Source: Actinomycetota bacterium (GTDB taxonomy: Bacteria > Actinomycetota > Actinomycetes > Streptosporangiales > Streptosporangiaceae). From it: DNA of 6,093 bases. The translations under genes and the position numbers were made by a program. Positions 1 to 6,093 of the stretch are shown piece after piece; the first letter of the stretch is position 1; the number at the start of each line of letters is the position of its first letter. The DNA lies in NCBI GenBank assembly GCA_003140115.1, contig PLIQ01000443.1, positions 10,312 to 16,404 on the forward strand, read 5' to 3'. The notes beneath the pieces were generated by a model. That model was not told where the DNA came from and ran no database searches. It worked only from the letters and a program-made list of their open reading frames with translations.

Positions 1-653
1 CCGTCGTAGTAGGCCGTCACCACGTCCGGCCCGAAGTCCACCGAGGTAACCCGCGTTCCCCTGGAGTCCCACCGGCCCGGCGTCCCGCTCAGCGCGGTGC
101 CGTGCCAGGTCCAGGCCAGGCCGTCGGCGCTGGTCGCGTACTCGGTGGTCATCTGGTCGCTCTGGAGCGGATCGTCCAGCGGATGGCACGACGCCCACAG
201 GTGCCACTGGCCGTCGTGGTACCGGATCACCGGGTCCTTCACGCCGGTCTTGGCGTCGCCCGGCAGGACCACCTCCCGCCGCCGGACGTCGAACTCGCCG
301 GGGTGAGCGGCCTCGGTCATCTCCACCCGCCAGTGCTTGGTCCCGGTCGTCGCGCAGCTCAGGTAGAGCCGCCAGCGTCCCTCCGGGGTGCGGACCAGGG
401 CGGGGCGTTCCAGTGACTCGGTGGCCAGTTCGCGCTTGCCGATGCTCAGCAGCGTCTCGAACCGCTCGCCGTCCGCGGATCGGGCCACTGCTACCGCGTA
501 GCCGCGGCCCCGGCCGATCGGCCGCCGCAGCCGGTAGGCCAGGAAGATCTCTCCGTCACCCGCCACCGCACACGGCGCCCCGGCCCAGTACCCGGGCCCG
601 GTCCCGGGTGCTTCAATCGCGACGGCGCCACCTTCTGGCCACGGCAGCAGCAT
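1..653 (-). CDS. Glycosidase-like five-bladed beta-propeller protein, 5' part (GH43/GH32-like), cut by window edge
   Basis: Reading leftward from the ATG at 653-651, the frame stays open for 217 codons and runs off the window, so the C-terminus is missing. The start is well fixed: an in-frame TAG lies 12 bases upstream, and AGGGGGA (667-661) sits seven bases before the ATG. No signal peptide or membrane segment is visible, so the protein should be cytoplasmic. The translation has repeated short beta-blade signatures: WAGAP at 23-27, EIFLAYRLRRP at 35-45, LERPALV at 81-87, RWRLYLSC at 93-100, VKDPVIRY at 138-145, QWHLWASCHPLD at 149-160 and a YATSADG blade turn at 172-178. This pattern of open, front-facing motifs ending in an (R/K)DP element is typical of the GH32/43/62/68/117/130-type propeller folds. 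D140 of VKDP would be the conserved acidic residue. The usual N-terminal Asp base is not obvious, so catalysis is not assured. Substrate unknown. The separate promoter region suggests it is not part of the transporter operon. Confidence 0.8.
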   Translation of the reverse strand, partial: MLLPWPEGGAVAIEAPGTGPGYWAGAPCAVAGDGEIFLAYRLRRPIGRGRGYAVAVARSADGERFETLLSIGKRELATESLERPALVRTPEGRWRLYLSCATTGTKHWRVEMTEAAHPGEFDVRRREVVLPGDAKTGVKDPVIRYHDGQWHLWASCHPLDDPLQSDQMTTEYATSADGLAWTWHGTALSGTPGRWDSRGTRVTSVDFGPDVVTAYYD

Positions 654-3600
654 CCGGCGATCCCCCTACTCTGCTATCCATATCGGAATACTAGATAACT
701 CTACTACGTCCGTGAAACAAGGATCCGGCCATCGTAGCGGCGCCCGCTCGGCGAGTTCGCCGTATCAGCCGCTCGGGCTCGGGCTGGGGCTGGGCGCGGT
801 CGGCGCAAGGAGCACCCGGCAGGTCCGGTCCGCGGCAGCGGTCTTGCCCGTAGCGTTACGGAGCTCGGCCAAGATGGCGCTCGCCGTGGTACCGGTGACC
901 TTGACCCCGTTCTGGCTCAGGCAGCTCTTGAACGCCTTCAACGCGGAGCTGCTGACCACGCGGTTGAAGCCGCCGCCAAAGCCGGCCGGGGCGTACTTGG
1001 CGCACGCCTTGAACGCGGCCGAGTCAGCAGCGGAGCCGGAGAAGGACGGGCGTGCGGAGCCGGAGAAGGATGGCCGCGGGCGCGCGGACCCGGTCGGGAA
1101 GGCGGTCGGCGTGAAGGATCCGCGCGGCCGGGCACCGAACTGCCCCGGCTTGATCGTCACGCCGTGCTGCTTCAGGCACGTGTCGAACGCACTCAGCTTG
1201 GCGGACGCCGCCGCGGTGCTGGTCGCGCTCGCGGAAGAGGTAGCACCGGCATTGCTGCTGCTGCTGCCACTACTGCCGCCGCAGCCGGTCAGCACCAGAG
1301 CCGCCGCCAGCGCGGGCAGCGCCGCTTGGATGAGGAACCGGCGCCGTGTGGTACCGCCGTTCATGTGATCTCCTGGATGGTCGAGAGGCTAGCCGCCGAA
1401 GCCGGCGCCTAGGCTGGTCTGGCTGATGCTGGTGGCGGCGATCGCGCCGCTGGAGTTCTTGCTGCCCTCCACGATGACCGTCTGGCCAGGACGGAGACTC
1501 GTGACCGGGACGGTCGAGCTGACCGTGACCTTCGTCCCCGCCGACGTCGCCACCTGGACGATGTCGCCCGCGGTGGTCTGCACGTAGACGGTGGCGCCGT
1601 CGATGAGCTTGATCGTGCCGACCGTGGCGTTACCCGCGCCGAACGCGCCAGTCCGGCCGCCGAGACCGGTCGCCGAACCGGACCCCGTGCTAGCGCTAGC
1701 GCTCGCGCGGGCGCCGGCGAACCGGCTGAACGCGGCGGCCGCGCTGGAGCCGGAACTTCCGTAGTGCTTGCCGACCAGGGCGCCGCCGAGGAAGCCGGCG
1801 CTGGCCACGACGATGGCCGCCAGCACCAGCGTCAGCGAAGGCAGCTTCGCCCGGGGCCGCCTGGTCAGGACGGCGGTAATGTCGCTGCCGTCACCGAGCG
1901 GGCTCGACAGCACGTCGAACAGATGATCGACGTCGTCGCCGTTGCCGGGCTCTTCCACTCCTTGTGCGGTGATGTCGTCGCCGTCATCGAGCGGCTCAGG
2001 CAGCGGATGGAGCAGATCATCGATGCCGGTACCGTTGCTGGGCTCTTCGGGTTCTGATTTTGACATGTTCGTGTCCGATCATTCGTAACGCAGGGCGTCA
2101 GCGGGGCGCATATGGGCCGCGCGGTTGGCGGGAAAGCCGCCGAAGAACAGGCCGATCAGCGCGCTGACCCCGAACGCCAGCGGGATCGACAACGGCACCG
2201 TGACGGGCCTCACCCCGACGATCGTGAACCGGGTGCCGATGACTCCGGCCAGGACGCCCAGCGCCCCGCCGATCATCGACAGCAGGGTCGCCTCGGTCAG
2301 GAACTGCGCCAGGATCACCCCCGGCGTGGCGCCGATGGCCTTGCGAATGCCGATCTCGCGGGTCCGTTCGGTCACCGTCACCAGCATGATGTTCGTGATG
2401 CCGATCCCGCCGACCAGCAGCGAGATCGCCGCGACCGCGCCGAGCAGCACGGTGAACGTGTGCGCGGTCGAGGAGGCCGTGGACAGCAGGCTGGACGCAT
2501 TGAGCACCTCGAAGTCGGCGTCCGCGGTGGTCTCGTGGTGGCGTAGGTCCAGGGTCGAGGTGATCTCGCCCTCCACCGTGTCGACCAGCGCGGCCGACGT
2601 GGCCTGCACCACGATGTCGTTCAGCGTGCCGAAGCCGGTCAGCGCGTCCTGAACGGTGGTCAGCGGGGCGACCGCCGTGTTGTCCGCGCTGGTCAGGCCG
2701 CTCGCTCCCTTGGTCGCGAGCACGCCGACGACCGTGAACGGGATGCCCGCGACCAGCACGCTCTGGCCCACCGGGTTCGCGGTGCCGAACAAGTCGGTGG
2801 CCGCCTCGCTGCCGAGTACCACCACGTCCCGCGCGGTGTTCACCTCCTGCGTGGTGAAGTACGACCCCGCGCTGAGCGTGTCGTCCTCGGCCGGGAAATA
2901 GCTCGGGTACGAGCCGGTGAGGCTGGCCGAGTCGCTGCTCGCACCGTAGCTCAGCGTCTCCGAGGTGGACACCGCCGGCGAGACGCTCGCCACCCCCTGG
3001 GTCTGGGCGAGGGCCTGCGCGTCTTGCACGGTGAGGTTCTGTGGCTCCGCGAACGCCGTCGTGCCCGCGGGCGTGCCCGCCGTGGTGCTCGCCGTCGTGC
3101 CGGCCGCGCCCTCGGTGTGCACCACCGTGATCGCGTTGGCGCCGAGGGAGGAGATGGCGTTCTGCACCGACTGGGAGGAGCCGTTACCGACCGCTACTAG
3201 CAGGACCACCGACCCGACGCCGATCAGGATGCCCAGCGTGGTCAGCGCGGAGCGCAGCTTGTTCGCGGCCAGCCCGGCCAGCGCGAACCGGAAGACCTGC
3301 GCCGGGCTCACGGCCGCACCGCCGGCTGGCCGAGCAGCGGCGGGAGGGCGTCGGGCCCGGTCAGCCGGCGGTCAGCCACGATCTGGCCGTCCTGGACGCC
3401 GATCACCCGTTTCGCGTGCGCGGCGACGTCCGCCTCGTGCGTGATGAGCACGATGGTGCGGCCGGCCACGTTCAGCCGGTCGAACACGTCCATCAGGTCA
3501 TGGCTGGCCCTGGTGTCCAGGTTGCCCGTCGGTTCGTCGGCGAGGATCAGTGCCGGTGCCGTCACCAGGGCCCGGGCGACCGCGACCCGCTGCTGCTGGC

Positions 3601-6093
3601 CGCCGGAAAGCTGCTTCGGCTGAGCCGTCATCCGGTCGGCCAGCCCGACCAGGCGCAGCGCCGCCTCCGCCCGGTGGTGGCGTTCCGCGGCGCGCAGGCC
3701 CGCGTAAGACAGCGGCAGCTCCACGTTCGCCAGCGCGCTCATCCGCGGGATCAGGTTGAACGCCTGGAACACGAACCCGATCTTGCGGTTGCGGACCACC
3801 GCGAGCTGCTGCTCGTCCAGAGAACTGGTGTCGATGCCGTCGATGAGGAACTGGCCTGCGCTGGGCACGTCCAGGCAGCCGATGATGTTCATCATCGTCG
3901 ACTTGCCGGAGCCGGACGCGCCCATGATGGCCACGTAGTCCCCTTCTGCTACCTCCAGGCTCACCCCTCGCAGCGCATGGACCATCGCCTCGTCGCTGCC
4001 GTAGGTCTTGGTCACCGACACGAGCCGGATCACCGGCTGCAGTTGCGGCTCCGCGATGGGCGGCGGACCGGCCGCGTGCCGCGGCAGGGGCCGCGTCATC
4101 CCCGACCGCCGCCACCCAGGCCGCCGCCGAGGCCGCCGCCCACGCCGCCACCGAACCCGCCGCGGAAGCCCCCGGTGCCGGTGCCGGTGCCGGTCGTCGC
4201 GGTCGAGGTGAGCACCTTTTCTCCCAGCGTGAGCCCGGTCAGGATCTGGTCATCGGTGCTGCCCTGGACGCCGAGGGTCACCGGTACGGTCTCCTCGGTG
4301 TTATTCGGGCCGACCACGACGACGGTTGACGAGGTGCCCGACGTGGTGACCGCCGTGGCCGGCACGTACAGCACGTTGTTCGCCTCACCGGTGATCACGC
4401 TCACGCTCACCGACTCGCCGGACTTGAGCCCGGGCGCATTCTGGGTGAGGGCCAGCGTGACCCCGTAGTCCACCACCCCGTCGCTGGTCGTCGACGTCGG
4501 GTCGATCTCCGCCACGGTCGCCGACAGCGCGCTCGCCGTGGTCACGCCCTCCAGCGTCACGGTTGCGCCCGCACCGACGTGCAGGCTCGCCGCGTCGGTC
4601 TCGTCGAAGGTGGCCTGGACCAGCAGGTTGGACAGGTCGGTGAGCACGATGAAGCCGCTCGCCGCGTTGGTGGTGCCCGCCCCGCCGGCGCCGGTGCCGG
4701 CCCCGGACGCGCCGGCCGCCGCGGCCTCACTGGAACCGGAACTGGACGAACTCCCCGAGCCGGAACTCCCCGTACCGGAACTCCCGGAACTGCCCGAACT
4801 GGCGGAACTGGCCGAACTGGAGGAGCTGCCGGCGCCGCTGCTCGAGACCACCTCGCCGACGTCCGCGCTGATCGAGGCGACCGTGCCGCCGAACGGCGCG
4901 GTGAGCGTCGTCCCCGCCACCGTCTGCTGATCCTCCTGAACCGCCACGTCGTCGTTGGTCACGGCGGCCTCGTCCTGCGCGACCGTCGTCGCGTTCGGCG
5001 TGGCGGACTCCACGTTCGAGGCCAGGGTGGTCTGATACGACTTCTCCGCGCTGGCCACGGCCTCCTTGTCGGCGGTGATCGATGCCTTGTCGTGATCCTC
5101 GGTGGTCTTCTCGCTGTCCTGCGCGGCAGCCACGCTGTTCTGGTCGTTCGTCACCGCCTGCTGCGCCCCCTGGTCGGCCGTCTGGTCGGCCGACACGGCC
5201 GAGGTGTCGCTCGCCACGTTCGTCTTGTCCGTCGCGACCGCCGCCTCGGCCGCCGAGCACGCGCTGGAGGAGGAGCTAGAGGGGGAGGGGCTGGGCGTGG
5301 CGGTGGTGCCCGTGGTGCCGCTGCCCGCGCACGCGGTGGCCTCGGCCGCCTCGTCGCTGTTCAGCTGGTTCTCCGCGGAGGTCAGGGCGGCCTCGTCGTT
5401 GGTGAGTTTCGTCTCGTCGTTGGACAGGGTCTGCTCGGCATAACCGAGAGTGTCCTGCGCCGCCGTAACGGACTGTTCGGCCGACGTCGCGTCGTCATCG
5501 GCCGACTGCTCCTCGGCCGACAGGTTCGATTCAGCCACCTGGATCTGCTGCTGCGCCTGTGCCGCCTGATCGCTCTGCACCGTTTTCGCAGCGGTCGTTT
5601 CTCCCTCCTCGGCGGCGGTGAGCTGCGCCTCGGCCGCCGACAGCTGCGCTCGCGCCTGATCGAGGGTGTCCTGGCTGGTGGTCGGATCGACCTTGGCCAG
5701 CATCTGACCCGCCGTCACCCGCTGCCCGACCTTGACGTCGATCGAGGTCACCTTGCCGCCGGTGGTGAAGTTGAGGCCGAGGTTCTGCGCCGCCTCCAGC
5801 GTGCCGGCCGCGGACACCGTGGCCAGCACCGTGCCCTGCGCCACCGTCGACGTCACCAGGGCGGTACTGTTGCCGGCCGGTCGTATCTCCAGGTAGGACG
5901 TGACCCCGACCGCCACCAAGACCACCACCAGGGTCCCGTTGATCAGCAGGCTCTTACGGCGCCAGATTTTCACCGGCTTAGACTCTCGGCCCTTCATTGG
6001 GTGAGCCTGATGAAATGCTGCGAACTTCTTGAAGGCGCCGGTGCGAGGTCCCGCAACAGGCCTGCAATTCAGACAGTAAAGCACAAAGCGGGC

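Overview
The window looks like a piece of chromosome from a high-GC, Gram-positive actinomycete. Codon third positions are dominated by G and C. The exported proteins have long Ser/Ala/Gly and Ser-Pro low-complexity linkers. One lipoprotein has a twin-arginine-type signal, and the transporter has a MacB-type core without any visible TolC-like partner. The genus cannot be read from the sequence. All genes that I support lie on the minus strand, so the window reads biologically from right to left.

Right to middle (5997 down to 765): a compact five-gene unit. It encodes a membrane-anchored HlyD/MacA-type adaptor (5997-4096), a MacB/LolD-type ABC ATPase (4099-3308), a MacB-type permease with four predicted membrane segments (3311-2079), a one-pass membrane protein with a DUF5666-like extracellular beta domain (2066-1389), and a cysteine-containing lipoprotein (1364-765). 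The first two junctions are 4-base stop/start overlaps (ATGA, GTGA), and the next two gaps are 12 and 24 bases. This is the pattern of one mRNA with translational coupling. The likely job is ATP-driven extraction or export of a substrate at the outer face of the cytoplasmic membrane, in the manner of MacAB. The last two proteins would be extracytoplasmic accessories. The substrate cannot be inferred. No regulator is present, and any promoter lies near or beyond the right edge.

Left (653 to beyond position 1): the 5' part of a separate gene for a cytoplasmic five-bladed beta-propeller protein of the GH43/GH32-like glycosidase type. It is cut by the window edge. It has its own AT-rich upstream region (654-764) with a plausible promoter, a strong ribosome binding site and an imperfect inverted repeat over the -10 box.

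The most unusual features are: a very long coiled-coil hairpin in the adaptor with two cysteines at its tip; a tandem duplicated acidic motif in the cytoplasmic tail of the DUF5666-like protein; a duplicated two-cysteine module in the Tat-type lipoprotein; and a GFGG-type glycine motif shared by the three exported partners. There is no gene-free stretch longer than about 110 bases.
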